Below are positions 7,921 to 16,734 of a stretch of DNA of 35,957 bases, piece after piece. Origin of the DNA: an uncultured Lachnospiraceae bacterium (GTDB taxonomy: Bacteria > Bacillota > Clostridia > Lachnospirales > Lachnospiraceae); assembly GCA_947626915.1 (NCBI GenBank), contig CANQUA010000034.1, positions 1 through 35,957 of the forward strand, in the 5' to 3' direction. Under the pieces are notes generated by a model that was given only the letters and a program-made list of their open reading frames with translations, searched no databases and was not told where the DNA came from. How positions within the stretch are numbered: position 1 is the first letter of the stretch; each line of letters starts with the position of its first letter. A program made the position numbers and the translations under genes.

Positions 7921-9976
7921 CACCGGTCACCACCTTTATGCGGCCCTCTAATTGGGCGAGAATGGCCTCTCCGTTGTGGGCCTGAAAGTAAAACTGCAGA
8001 GCGTCCCCGAAGGTCTTGCCCGTCTCCTCCGCCAGCGTAACTCCCTCCGCCAGGGGAGCCGTATCGCTGTATACGTTGAGCATGGTGAAACCGTCGCCGT
8101 TATTGTCCAGATAGCCGGCCGCCCCGCACATGTAGGAGGTAACCGCGATTGTGTAGGTCCGGGACTCGTCAAAGGGAGAGCCGTCCGGAAGAGTAATATC
8201 CAGTAGTTCCGCCGGTCTGTCCCCCTCCGGAGCACGGTACGTGTAGCACACCCCGGATACGTTCAGGAAGCGGCCGCCCGGGATCCCGTTCTCCTGGATG
8301 AGGCGCGTCAGGCCGTTGGACAGCATTTCACGGACGACGGAACCTTTTACCTCCAGCAGCACGATGGTATTATCATAAGGGCAGATCACATCCAGATCGC
8401 TGCCGAAGACGTTGCCCTCGTAAAGACTGCCCCGGATCGATCCTCCGTTGGCAAATGCCATATCTGCCCCTGTCATTTCCCGGATGGCGTCGGCAACCAG
8501 ATTGCCGATGGTTGTCTCCTCCCGGCGGACATTGTAATTCTCATAAATCATATCGCCCGCCGCCACGCCGATCAGCGTCTGGTCGTACTCGATGTCCGCG
8601 TCGCCCGTCAGGAAATAATGATCCACACTCTCCAAAGCCTCCTCCATCGACGCCTCACCGTTGAGCACGGACACCATGCTGCGGCCGAAATACTGGAGCA
8701 GCTTGGCCGGAAACTGAACATTATATACATAGCCCTCCGCTATGCAGTCCGCCAGCCCCTCCGGGATCTCGCCGGAGACGGGGACATCCGCGGCCAGATA
8801 GGACTGAGACGCGCCCATATCCCGGATAAACGCGGCCTGCCCTTCCGGGGTAGACAGCAGCGACAAAACACGTTGGGCGGCATCTAAAACCACCTCCCTG
8901 CCCGGTTCGTCCAACGCGGCGTTCAGGCCCAGGTAAGCGGCCGGAGCGGCGATCGTCCAGGGATGGCTGCTCTCCTCGCTGAGGAAAGGAAGCATGGCAA
9001 ACTCATATTGATCGCTGCCTGCATTCAGCGTGTCCAGAAAATGGACCGTTCCGTAAGTAAGCAGCAAAGTACCGTTCAGCATCCGGTCCTGCACAGGAGT
9101 CATATTGCCCCGGTTATTATACAGATGAGCAGGATCAAGATAGCCCTTTTCCACCATGGCCGCGGACAGATTGAGACAATGCGCCATGCCGCTCCGAAAA
9201 GTATCCTGCCGTTTGGTGAGGCGCTCCCGCCAGATAACTCCCCCGGCCCGGCCCAGTAAATCCGGGACCTGGGTGCCGATGAAATAGGAAGATAAATTGG
9301 TCATATCCGTAGACTCCACGGCAAACATGACGCCGTCGCTTCCCAGGCCCAGCCCGCGGGCCGCGGCAGCATCCATCATGGCCAGCAGCCCGCCGGTGCT
9401 GGAAGGCGGTTCCGTCACTCCGGCCTGGCCGGCCAGCGTGACATTATAGATGTAGCCGGAATACTGACCGGGCAGAGGCAGGAACATGGTCTTGCCGCCG
9501 ATGAGCAGGCTCTGGGAGATACCCGCCTGATAGGCAGAAGCAAACTCCTGCGCGCTTAGATCCATGGCATAGCCTTTCACGTCCCCGGTGGGCATGGTAG
9601 TCGTGATGATATCGGAACCGTGTCCGGTGCGCAAACGACGCTCGCTCTCCCCGTCGATGGTCGCCCTGGCGTTGCACTCCACCTGGAGATCAATATCGGG
9701 ATAAGTATCCTCCACCAGTTTCTCAAAATCAGTCAGATCGATCGAATACAGCATGGTCACCGGGACCTGCGCCGGGGAAGCGTCCTCCCCGCTCTCCGAC
9801 CGGCCGGTTCCCGACGCCGGACCGCAGCCCGCCAGCGGAAAAGCCAGCAGACCGATCAGGATCAGACCCGCAAATTCTTTTTTCCTGTTCCACATCCTCA
9901 TAAAATACTGCGTCACAAAGGATACCCAATATCCCGTATCCCCGGCAGCGCAGCTTACCGTCTCTTCCTGATCCAT
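7913..9976 (-). CDS. Lipoprotein fusing solute-binding domain to 5'-nucleotidase C-terminal domain
   Basis: The 687-residue product has a lipoprotein signal ending LLAFPLAGC (lipidated Cys near residue 51). Residues ~54-455 resemble an ABC-type family 1 solute-binding protein. Residues ~462-685 match the 5'-nucleotidase C-terminal domain, with [42 protein letters not shown] and the [10 protein letters not shown] segment. The N-terminal metallophosphatase domain of true 5'-nucleotidases is absent, so catalysis is not expected. In those enzymes the C-terminal domain binds the nucleoside part of the substrate. The gene overlaps the dCache hybrid kinase, so I infer a surface sensor for nucleotides or nucleosides. 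The ATG at 9976 has a strong AGGGAGG. A start at residue 26 or 28 would give a textbook 24-26-residue signal peptide but has no good ribosome site. Confidence 0.85.
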   Translation of the reverse strand: MDQEETVSCAAGDTGYWVSFVTQYFMRMWNRKKEFAGLILIGLLAFPLAGCGPASGTGRSESGEDASPAQVPVTMLYSIDLTDFEKLVEDTYPDIDLQVECNARATIDGESERRLRTGHGSDIITTTMPTGDVKGYAMDLSAQEFASAYQAGISQSLLIGGKTMFLPLPGQYSGYIYNVTLAGQAGVTEPPSSTGGLLAMMDAAAARGLGLGSDGVMFAVESTDMTNLSSYFIGTQVPDLLGRAGGVIWRERLTKRQDTFRSGMAHCLNLSAAMVEKGYLDPAHLYNNRGNMTPVQDRMLNGTLLLTYGTVHFLDTLNAGSDQYEFAMLPFLSEESSHPWTIAAPAAYLGLNAALDEPGREVVLDAAQRVLSLLSTPEGQAAFIRDMGASQSYLAADVPVSGEIPEGLADCIAEGYVYNVQFPAKLLQYFGRSMVSVLNGEASMEEALESVDHYFLTGDADIEYDQTLIGVAAGDMIYENYNVRREETTIGNLVADAIREMTGADMAFANGGSIRGSLYEGNVFGSDLDVICPYDNTIVLLEVKGSVVREMLSNGLTRLIQENGIPGGRFLNVSGVCYTYRAPEGDRPAELLDITLPDGSPFDESRTYTIAVTSYMCGAAGYLDNNGDGFTMLNVYSDTAPLAEGVTLAEETGKTFGDALQFYFQAHNGEAILAQLEGRIKVVTGDD

Positions 9977-10293
9977 GCGAATCCTCCCTTCACTATAAAA
10001 ACCGGTTTTTGGAAAGATCTCAAACTATCATACAAAAAAATCACTTAAACTTATGGTTCGCCGGGTTCCGGCTTTCGCCGCCCAATTTATCATATTATAC
10101 ATCCGAAGCGCGAAGAAATCTACTGCCGGTTAAGAGTATTTATCGGTTATCTGTCCGTTTTTACGGTTTTTGAAACTCCATCGGGAATAAATGAGAACCG
10201 GCTCCGGCCGAAAATCTCATCAGCCGCGCCTCCGCTTAACGCCCGGTTTTCTGCCGCCCGAACCGCCGTCAAACGCGCTGCCTCCTCCCCATC
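9977..10293. promoter_or_regulatory. Intergenic region with candidate -10 for the sensor operon
   Basis: No gene is visible. On the minus strand a TATAAT at 10099-10094 lies about 120 bp upstream of the lipoprotein start, without a convincing -35, so expression may depend on an activator. A small hairpin (CCGT/ACGG with T-runs) lies near 10148-10160. A GC-rich imperfect hairpin near 10193-10222 could terminate the GHKL kinase transcript, but it lacks a clean T-run. Confidence 0.4.
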
Positions 10294-10944
10294 TCACAGC
10301 GGCAGCAGCACTTCCGTAGCAAACACGGCCTCGTCATGCTGCCGGTTCACGCGGCCGCGGTATTTCGCGGCGATGCTGTCGATGCTGTAAATTCCAAGCC
10401 CTCTTCCCGGCGATTTGGTCGAACGGTAGCGGCCGCCTTCCTTCCGCACCGGCCCGCCGTGGGAATTGGTCACGGAAAGATAAAGCTGATTCTTCAGTAC
10501 GCCGATATAAACGTTCAAAAAGCGCTTTCCGCCGCTGACCGTTTCGCATCCTTCGATCCCGTTGTCCAGGAGATTCCCCAGGGCCACGCACAGATCGTAA
10601 TCGCTGACCGACCGCGTCGGCGGAAGGATGACCTTGACGTTGACCGCGATCTGCCGGGACCGCGCCAGGGATATTTTGCAGTTCAAAATCGCGTCCAGCA
10701 TGACGTTTCCCGTCTTGATCACCGTGTCGATCCGGAACAGCTCCTCATTCAGGGTTGAAATATAGTCCGAAAGCTCGTCATATTCCCCCAGATCCAGATG
10801 CGCTTTCATCACCTGCAGATGGTTCTTGTAATCGTGGCGCCACGCCCTCATCTGCCGGTACATATTCTCCACTTCCCGGCAATAGATTTCCATCTGCGCC
10901 ATCTGCCAGGCCTGTATTCTTTTATGAATCATTCGGCGAAACAT
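10294..10944 (-). CDS. Soluble GHKL sensor histidine kinase (AgrC/VirS-like core)
   Basis: From the ATG at 10944 the product has 216 residues, preceded by GGGGAGGG on the minus strand. A longer frame to 11055 only extends back into the coding region of the upstream regulator and has no ribosome site. The protein contains the GHKL H-box RHDYKNHLQ, an N-box (LGNLLDNGIEGC) and a G-box (GRGLGIYSI). AgrC-type kinases normally carry five to seven membrane segments ahead of this core, but here nothing membrane-spanning is visible. It may be a cytosolic kinase or work with another membrane sensor. It lies 76 bp downstream of a LytTR regulator, its likely phosphoacceptor. Confidence 0.88.
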   Translation of the reverse strand: MFRRMIHKRIQAWQMAQMEIYCREVENMYRQMRAWRHDYKNHLQVMKAHLDLGEYDELSDYISTLNEELFRIDTVIKTGNVMLDAILNCKISLARSRQIAVNVKVILPPTRSVSDYDLCVALGNLLDNGIEGCETVSGGKRFLNVYIGVLKNQLYLSVTNSHGGPVRKEGGRYRSTKSPGRGLGIYSIDSIAAKYRGRVNRQHDEAVFATEVLLPL

Positions 10945-11020
10945 GGTCTTCCGCCCTCCCCCTGCAAAATCCCGCAAAAGCCGTCCGGTATCCGGAAGCT
11001 GCGGCGGGCAGTCCCGCCTG

Positions 11021-11782
11021 TCACCGCCCCGTTCTTTCCTTATAATAATCCACAAATACCCGAAACAGTTCCTTCTCCCTGCGCCTGCTTACCGGAAGGC
11101 AGCTCCCGTCGTCCATACACACCCGGCATTCTCCGAGCCGGTTCACATGGTTCAAATGGATCAGATAGGACCGGTGGCAGCGGAAAAAATCCCGGGCAGG
11201 GAGCCGTTCTTCCAGTTCCTTCATGCCCAGGGAACGCACCTCCAGCTCCTGCACGCCCGCATCCCGATTCTGACCCGACAAATGCAGGGTCACCGAATGG
11301 GAAAACGCCTCCGCATACACGATCTCATCCGTCGGAACCAGGGAAATCCCCGTCCCCTCCGTCAGCAGCAGACATTCCTTCTGCCGGTCCGACGAAACAG
11401 CGGCGCACGCCCGGTCCAGAATCTCCCACAGACGCGCCTTTTCCACCGGCTTCACCAGAAAATGAAGGGCCTGCACATCGTATCCCTGGTTCATATATTC
11501 CGTCATAGCCGTCACGAAAACGATCACGATCCGGGAGTCTTTCTCACGGATCTTTTTCGCCAACTCCATGCCGTTTTGCTGCCCCTCTCCCAGATCGATG
11601 TCCAGAAGCAGCACATCCAGATCCATGCGCTCGCACCAGTCGAACCAGAATGCGGAGGAATGGTCGTACAGCCGCACATCCGCCTGGCAGCCGCGGTTCT
11701 CCGCCCATTCATCCAGCATCCGCCGCAGGTTTCTCTGCTGCGCTTTTATGTCCTCGCAAATGCCGATCTTCCATCCCATCAC
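11021..11782 (-). CDS. LytTR-family response regulator
   Basis: The 253-residue product has an N-terminal receiver with acidic residues ED at 10-11, phospho-Asp 61 in LLLDIDLGEG, and the conserved T and K (FVTAM and FLVKP). The C-terminal LytTR domain shows RCHRSYLIHLNHV and a terminal VSRRREKELF, typical of regulators that bind direct repeats at promoters of quorum-sensing, peptide or surface genes. ATG codons at 11782 and 11779 are both possible, with AGGTGG just upstream. It is the first gene of a two-gene operon with the GHKL kinase. A TATGAT-like -10 lies near 11865, without a clear -35. Confidence 0.93.
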   Translation of the reverse strand: MMGWKIGICEDIKAQQRNLRRMLDEWAENRGCQADVRLYDHSSAFWFDWCERMDLDVLLLDIDLGEGQQNGMELAKKIREKDSRIVIVFVTAMTEYMNQGYDVQALHFLVKPVEKARLWEILDRACAAVSSDRQKECLLLTEGTGISLVPTDEIVYAEAFSHSVTLHLSGQNRDAGVQELEVRSLGMKELEERLPARDFFRCHRSYLIHLNHVNRLGECRVCMDDGSCLPVSRRREKELFRVFVDYYKERTGR

Positions 11783-11988
11783 GCGCCACCTGCCCGTTCT
11801 CTGATCTCCGCCGCTGAATCATCCTGCAAAATTACGCATCCATCGGAACCCATCATCCTCAGTTTATCATAATTTCCCGGTTTTAACAACCGTTTAAACC
11901 GCTTCTCCCCGGCATTTCCCGGCCCGTTCCGCCCGGCGCGGGCCGGCTTTTCACTCCTTCTCCGCCTGCCCGCAATCCGGTTTTCATC

Positions 11989-12038
11989 AAAAAACCTTGC
12001 AGAACGGGATCCTCCGAAAGAATCTCCGTTCCGCAAGG
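11989..12038 (-). terminator. Rho-independent terminator of the MATE gene
   Basis: On the minus strand CCTTGCGGAACGG pairs with CCGTTCTGCAAGG (13 bp with one mismatch, 18-nt loop) and is followed by six T. It starts 8 bp after the MATE stop codon. Confidence 0.85.
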
Positions 12039-12046
12039 TCTGATTC

Positions 12047-13552
12047 CTACCTCGCTTTATCAAACACGCTCCGCACCAGGGCCGGGAAACCGCTTCCCCT
12101 GGAAAAATCATGCAGCTTCACATTGCGGTTCTCCCGCTTCCAGGAAATCGGGCCGTCCTGAGACGCCGGGGCCGCCGTGCCTCCGGAACCCATCTTCCGT
12201 TCCAGCTTCCGCTTGATCACGATAAAGCAGACACAGTGGACCGCCCCCGTCAGCGCCCAGGACACCGGGTAAGAAATATACAGAGTCTGCAGCGTCCGGT
12301 TCATGGCGAACACCGTGTAGATCCAGATCACCCGGAACGCGCAGGCGCCGGATATGGACACGATCATCGGGGGCACCGAATACCCCATGCCGCGCAGGCC
12401 GCCCACAAACACGTCCATCATACCGCAGAGATAATAGGTCGTGCAGATGATCCACATACGGGTCAGACCGAACTGAATGACTTCCGGCTCCGAGTTATAG
12501 ATGCCCAGAAGCGTACTGCCCGCAGCCAGCGCGCCGGCTCCCAGCACCGCGCCGGTCGCCAGCACCAGCCCCTGGCAGTACAGCATGATCCGGTTGATCC
12601 TTTTAAAATTCTTCACGCCGAAATTCTGACTCGTGAAACTCAGAGCCGTCTGATAGAACGAGTTCATAGCCGTGTAGATGAAGCCCTCAATATTGGAGGC
12701 GGCCGTATTGCCGGCCATTACCACGGAGCCGAACGAGTTCACCGAAGACTGGATCAGCACATTGGAAACGGAAAACACCGCGCCCTGCATCCCCGCCGGC
12801 AGTCCGATCCGTACAATGCTGATCAGCTTGTGTTTCACGACGCGCAGCTTTTTCAGATCCAGGCGGTAATCCGCGTTCGTCGCCAGCAGGCACCGCACTA
12901 CCAGCACCGCCGAGATACCCTGGGAGATGGCGGTCGCCAGCGCCACGCCGGCCACGCCCATATGGCAGACGATCACGAAAAACAGATTCATCAGCGCATT
13001 GGCCACGCCCGCCGTGAAAAGGAAATACAGCGGCCGCCGGGTGTCGCCCACGGCCCGCAGCACCGCGCTGCCGAAGTTATAGATCAGCATCGCGGGCATT
13101 CCCACGAAATAAATCTTCATATAAAGCACGGACAGCGGCAGCACATTGTCCGGCGTTCCCATCAGGGTCAGAAGCGGCTCTGACAAAAAGTATCCGACCG
13201 CGATCAGAATCACGCCGCCCACCGCGGCCACCACCATCGAGGTATGTACCGTTTCTTCCAGGTCCCGCTTCTGCTGGGAACCGAAATACCGGGCCACCAG
13301 CACGTTGGTACCGATGGACAGACCGATGAACAGGTTGATCAGAAGGTTGATCAGTGAGGAGGTCGAACCTACGGCCGCCAGCGACTCGCTTCCGGCGAAG
13401 CGGCCCACCACCACGATATCCGCCGCATTGAACAAAAGCTGCAGGATGCCGGACAGCATCAGCGGCACCGCGTACACAACGATCTTCGAAAAAAGCGGCC
13501 CGCTGCACATATCGATCTCATAGGACTTTGCCGGTTTCTTCTGGGTTTTCAT
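12047..13552 (-). CDS. MATE family multidrug/metabolite efflux protein
   Basis: The product is about 500 residues from the ATG at 13552, chosen because AGGAAAG lies just upstream. A longer frame starting at 13624 would overlap the promoter. It opens with a short polar tail and PLFSKIVVYAVPLMLSGILQLLFNAADIVVVGRFAGSESL, the MATE family N-terminal signature, which recurs as the pseudo-repeat of the second half. About 12 membrane helices are expected. MATE proteins export cationic drugs or metabolites using Na+ or H+ gradients. The C-terminal tail after the last helix is polar, and its final ~25 residues are not typical of the family. The gene stands alone between its own promoter and terminator. 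Confidence 0.93.
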   Translation of the reverse strand: MKTQKKPAKSYEIDMCSGPLFSKIVVYAVPLMLSGILQLLFNAADIVVVGRFAGSESLAAVGSTSSLINLLINLFIGLSIGTNVLVARYFGSQQKRDLEETVHTSMVVAAVGGVILIAVGYFLSEPLLTLMGTPDNVLPLSVLYMKIYFVGMPAMLIYNFGSAVLRAVGDTRRPLYFLFTAGVANALMNLFFVIVCHMGVAGVALATAISQGISAVLVVRCLLATNADYRLDLKKLRVVKHKLISIVRIGLPAGMQGAVFSVSNVLIQSSVNSFGSVVMAGNTAASNIEGFIYTAMNSFYQTALSFTSQNFGVKNFKRINRIMLYCQGLVLATGAVLGAGALAAGSTLLGIYNSEPEVIQFGLTRMWIICTTYYLCGMMDVFVGGLRGMGYSVPPMIVSISGACAFRVIWIYTVFAMNRTLQTLYISYPVSWALTGAVHCVCFIVIKRKLERKMGSGGTAAPASQDGPISWKRENRNVKLHDFSRGSGFPALVRSVFDKAR

Positions 13553-13606
13553 ATCTTTCCTGCTTCCTTTCAAACGTCCCTTTTCTTTCCCCGGACGCTT
13601 CTCACG

Positions 13607-13634
13607 ATTATAACACTTTGCCAAAAAGATGCAA
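13607..13634 (-). promoter_or_regulatory. Extended -10 promoter of the MATE gene
   Basis: On the minus strand TTGCAT, a 16-bp spacer and TATAAT, with TGT directly before the -10, form a good extended -10 promoter about 55 bp before the start codon. A 12-of-14 match to the catabolite (cre) consensus, TGCAAGCGTTTTCG on the plus strand at 13630-13643, overlaps the -35. Confidence 0.65.
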
Positions 13635-13814
13635 GCGTTTTCGGAAACGGAATTTTTACAATCTTTAGGCGGGATTTATTACGATCTTCTTGCATTTTTT
13701 ATAGCCGCAACCGGGTCTGGACCGCTGCCGGCCATTCCCCATCAGCCCATGGTTTCTGTTAATAACTGGAAACCGGCCCTATAATCCCCGGCAGAATCGC
13801 CATGCGGAAGCATT

Positions 13815-15758
13815 TCAAGGCTGTTCCGGGATCAGCGCCCGCACCTTAGCCAGGGAAAAATTATAATTGCGCAGGCCCATGCTGCGGTAGTTTTTCCCGG
13901 CGTGAAGCTCGTAATAGGACTGCATCCACGCGTTGGGGAGGGAACCCGCCGCCGTATCCTGCCCGCCGCCTCCTGCCGCGCCGTCCGGCGTCTCGGATTT
14001 TTCCTCCCAGTCCTCCGGCAGCCCCGTCTCCGCGGCAGGCCACAGCCCCAAATCCTCCGCCTCCTCCCGAGTCAGCTCCAAAGAAGCGATGGCAGGAGCC
14101 GCGTCGGCGCTCAGATTATAGACCAGATAGCGCATGTCTTTTGCCGTTACCTCTCCCCGGTCCATATGATGGACATAATCCCAGCCCAGAATCTCACCAG
14201 GTTTCGCCCAGACCAGCGCCGCATAAAATACCGTAACAACCGCCAGACCGAAGCGGAACAAAGGGAACCGCGGCTGCCAGATGAGCAGGGTCACGCCGGC
14301 CAGCAGAACCGCCGTCATGGCCAAAAACCACAGCGTCGTCAGCCGCAGGTAAGTCAGATGGTAAACCTGCACGTAAAGGCACATCCGGTATACCGCCGAT
14401 GCCAGCATCACATAGGTGCAGGCGCAGATCACGGTCAGGAGCACGTTCAGCACCCGGTCCGGGCGAACATATTTGAGGCAGCAAAGCACCATAATCAGAT
14501 TCAGAATTGCTACGAACAGAAGCTGAAAGAACCCCTGCCTGGCATAGCTGGAATATGTGTACCCTTCCGGCAGCCGGCCTTTTCCCAGAAACAGATAAAA
14601 AATCTGGATCGCGCAAAAGACTACATAAACCACGGCGACGCTGCCCATGCAGGCCAGAACCGGGATCGGTTCCCCGTGCCGCCGGTCCGCCGTTTCCGGC
14701 TTCAGCGGCCGAAGCAGACTGCAGCAGATCAGGCAGTACATGGCCAGAAACCCGAACGCCGTCATAAAAAACAGATGCAGCAGCGTAAAAGGACGCAGCC
14801 AGCTTCCGGTTTGAAAAAGTCCGTGCACAAGATCGGAAAACACCGCGTCTGCAGCTCCCAAAAGCCATACCAGCACAAAAAGCAGCGGAACCGCGGCCAA
14901 AAGTCCGCCCAAAAACAGCGATACCCGCCTCGTCTTTCCATGTTCCCGCTGCCGGCTGAAGGCCGCAAAATGCTGAAAAGGAACCGCGGCCTGCCCCAGC
15001 GCATGGCACAGATACAGAAGAATGGAACTGAAATATTTTCCCAGATTCCAGGTATCGTCGTCATAAAACTGATGAATGCCGAACACGCAGCCTAAAAGCA
15101 CCAGCGCCAGTCCGTTGACCGCGATCAGGAACCATTCCGCAGTGCGGCAGGTCCCGATTCCCAGAGCAAGAGCCGCCGCCAGCAAAAACCAGCTTCCGCG
15201 CTTGATCGGACATCCCAGCTTCCGGCAGGCCAGCACGCCGCAGACGCAGGCGGCCAGGACAAACAGCGGATAGGTGATGCCGGCTGGATTTTTATACAGG
15301 CAAAACGTATATGCCAGGCCAAAAAACAGGCTCAGGCGCGAAAAATACGCAAAATTCGTCTGAAGAGGTTTCAGGCGCTCCGCTCTGACGCGCTCCCGCT
15401 CCCTTTGCTCCGCCTCGTATTGCCCGGCGGTTCCGTACAGATCCGGGCGGCGCTGCGGCCCATTCTCCCCGCCCGCGGCCTCCTCATACGTCCCGGACAT
15501 TCCTTCCGGGCGTTCCTGCCGACTCTCTCCCGGCAAAGAAGCCCTCTCCTGTTTTTGTACCGCAGTTTCGTCCTCCATTCTCCCTTCCCGACGTTCTCCG
15601 CCCGGCCGCGGTTCCCGTCCGGTTTCCTGTCCCGCGCCTGCGGCCGCTCTCTCCGTCCCGCTTTCCCCGGACATTTTCTCCATCTCGTCCCCGCTCACAG
15701 CCGATATCCCCGCATCCGCAAGCCTCTCTGCACCATCCGTCTCCCGGTTCTTCTCCAT
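13815..15758 (-). CDS. DUF4173/DUF4153 polytopic membrane protein
   Basis: From the ATG at 15758, just after GAAGGAGGGG, the product has 647 residues. The first ~130 are a charged, low-complexity, probably disordered cytoplasmic segment rich in Glu, Gly and Arg. About ten hydrophobic segments follow. The tail contains AKDMRYLVYNLSADAAPAI and a final NYRSMGLRNYNFSLAKVRAL, which match the conserved end of DUF4173 proteins. Function is unknown. It is the last gene of a three-gene operon with an XRE regulator (14 bp gap) and a DUF2975 protein, a combination I recall as recurrent in Clostridia. That suggests a membrane function controlled by the regulator. The long N-terminal tail is unusual. Confidence 0.85.
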   Translation of the reverse strand: MEKNRETDGAERLADAGISAVSGDEMEKMSGESGTERAAAGAGQETGREPRPGGERREGRMEDETAVQKQERASLPGESRQERPEGMSGTYEEAAGGENGPQRRPDLYGTAGQYEAEQRERERVRAERLKPLQTNFAYFSRLSLFFGLAYTFCLYKNPAGITYPLFVLAACVCGVLACRKLGCPIKRGSWFLLAAALALGIGTCRTAEWFLIAVNGLALVLLGCVFGIHQFYDDDTWNLGKYFSSILLYLCHALGQAAVPFQHFAAFSRQREHGKTRRVSLFLGGLLAAVPLLFVLVWLLGAADAVFSDLVHGLFQTGSWLRPFTLLHLFFMTAFGFLAMYCLICCSLLRPLKPETADRRHGEPIPVLACMGSVAVVYVVFCAIQIFYLFLGKGRLPEGYTYSSYARQGFFQLLFVAILNLIMVLCCLKYVRPDRVLNVLLTVICACTYVMLASAVYRMCLYVQVYHLTYLRLTTLWFLAMTAVLLAGVTLLIWQPRFPLFRFGLAVVTVFYAALVWAKPGEILGWDYVHHMDRGEVTAKDMRYLVYNLSADAAPAIASLELTREEAEDLGLWPAAETGLPEDWEEKSETPDGAAGGGGQDTAAGSLPNAWMQSYYELHAGKNYRSMGLRNYNFSLAKVRALIPEQP

Positions 15759-15772
15759 TCTGTTCCCCTCCT

Positions 15773-15988
15773 TCACATGTTTTCCTCTTCATATCGTATA
15801 ATATCTCCTGGCTGGCATTTCAGCGCCCTGCAAAGCGCCTCCAACGTGGAAAACCGTATCGCTTTCGCTTTATTATTTTTCAAAATGGACAGGTTTGCCA
15901 TCGTGATATCCACTTCTTTCGATAATTCTGTCAGCCCCATTTTCCGTTTCGCCATGACTACGTCCAGATCGATTATAATTTTTCCCAT
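15773..15988 (-). CDS. XRE/Cro-type small transcriptional regulator (YozG-like)
   Basis: This 71-residue protein is a single helix-turn-helix domain. MGLTELSKEVDITMANLSIL forms the first helices and recognition segment, and TLEALCRALKCQPGDIIRYEE is the typical end of YozG-type Cro/CI proteins. The ATG at 15988 follows GAGGGGG. It lies 13 bp after the DUF2975 gene and 14 bp before the DUF4173 gene. It probably autoregulates the operon through the inverted repeat at 16585-16623. No ligand or sensor domain is present, so control must come through dimerisation, the flanking membrane proteins or abundance. Confidence 0.92.
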   Translation of the reverse strand: MGKIIIDLDVVMAKRKMGLTELSKEVDITMANLSILKNNKAKAIRFSTLEALCRALKCQPGDIIRYEEENM

Positions 15989-16001
15989 AGCCGTTCCCCC
16001 T

Positions 16002-16448
16002 CTAAATCGTCAGATCGTTTTCTTCCTTATACCGGACCGCCTTTTCAAAAACCTGGCTTAAAACCAGGCTGAACAGGCCGGCGATAAAGAATACGAGAAC
16101 GACGACCGCCGTGGCCGGCGTCGGCGCGTAAACAAGCCTCACCGCAGAGAAGGCCGCGATCCCGAAGCTGCACCACGCCATGCGGTGCAGAGACCGCACA
16201 TTGTCCATGACAAAAGCGTCGTCCGCCAGCACGGTATCGAACATCCGCCGCAGTTCCAGGATGATCAACAGACTGGCGACGCCGGACAGCATATAGAGAA
16301 CCGTCTGCGGAACATAATATACCCTGAAATCATCCAGGTATTTTCCCACCCACCAGAAGAGCGCCGGAACCGAAACTGTCACCAGGATGCCCGCATAAAA
16401 CATAAAATCCAGAAGCCCTTTTGTAAACCTCACCAACCGCTGATTCAC
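16002..16448 (-). CDS. DUF2975 family membrane protein
   Basis: I start this gene at GTG 16448, which has GAGGTG seven bases upstream, giving 148 residues. The frame is open further upstream, but that part is Arg/Ala-rich and lacks a ribosome site. Four hydrophobic segments are visible, with LVRFTKGLLDFMFYAGILVT first and VVVLVFFIAGLFSLVLSQVF last. The ending is EKAVRYKEENDLTI, standard for DUF2975. Function is unknown. Members sit next to YozG-type regulators, and I infer that the pair senses some membrane state. It is the first gene of the operon and lies directly behind a near-consensus promoter. Confidence 0.85.
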   Translation of the reverse strand: MNQRLVRFTKGLLDFMFYAGILVTVSVPALFWWVGKYLDDFRVYYVPQTVLYMLSGVASLLIILELRRMFDTVLADDAFVMDNVRSLHRMAWCSFGIAAFSAVRLVYAPTPATAVVVLVFFIAGLFSLVLSQVFEKAVRYKEENDLTI

Positions 16449-16559
16449 ACAAATACACCTCGCTTTTCTTTCCGCACATTCCGCTCCGGCTTGCCGGCGC
16501 GCCGCCCGGCCCGTTTCTGATTTTCCACGCGCAAAAACGCCTCGGCCTGCCATGCGCTC

Positions 16560-16588
16560 ATTATAGCACCGGCCGAAGCGTTTTTCAA
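16560..16588 (-). promoter_or_regulatory. Near-consensus promoter of the DUF2975-XRE-DUF4173 operon
   Basis: On the minus strand TTGAAA, a 17-bp spacer and TATAAT, with TGC before the -10, give a strong sigma-A-type promoter. The -35 hexamer overlaps the inverted repeat at 16585-16623. Confidence 0.8.
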
Positions 16589-16623
16589 TATTTATTTATT
16601 GATTTTCGATAAATTAATATTGA
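16585..16623. promoter_or_regulatory. Large inverted repeat, candidate operator
   Basis: TCAATATTTATTTAT at 16585-16599 and ATAAATTAATATTGA at 16609-16623 are inverted copies matching at 14 of 15 positions around a 9-base centre. The left arm covers the -35 of the operon promoter. The obvious candidate ligand is the XRE protein of the same operon, acting as autorepressor. Confidence 0.6.
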
Positions 16624-16662
16624 TTTAAGATAATCACAAGAATCTGAGAGGGTGAATAAAGA

Positions 16663-16722
16663 ATGAACAGGGAGTTTTCATACAAGGAACAACGATCCGG
16701 TTTCGAGATCATCGTATCCTGA
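16663..16722 (+). pseudogene. Short 19-codon reading frame, possible gene remnant
   Basis: An ATG with AGGGTG eight bases upstream opens a 19-residue frame, MNREFSYKEQRSGFEIIVS, ending in TGA 12 bp before the 3' end of brxL. I do not recognise it. It diverges from the DUF2975 operon, so it could be the 5' stub of a gene cut when the AT-rich island inserted. It could also be a small peptide or chance. Confidence 0.25.
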
Positions 16723-16734
16723 AGATCCGCCCGT

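Noticed and set aside
11779-12111. 110-codon minus-strand frame between the MATE gene and the LytTR regulator
   Set aside because: It runs through the MATE terminator and the regulator promoter region and is rich in Arg/Gly without a fold.
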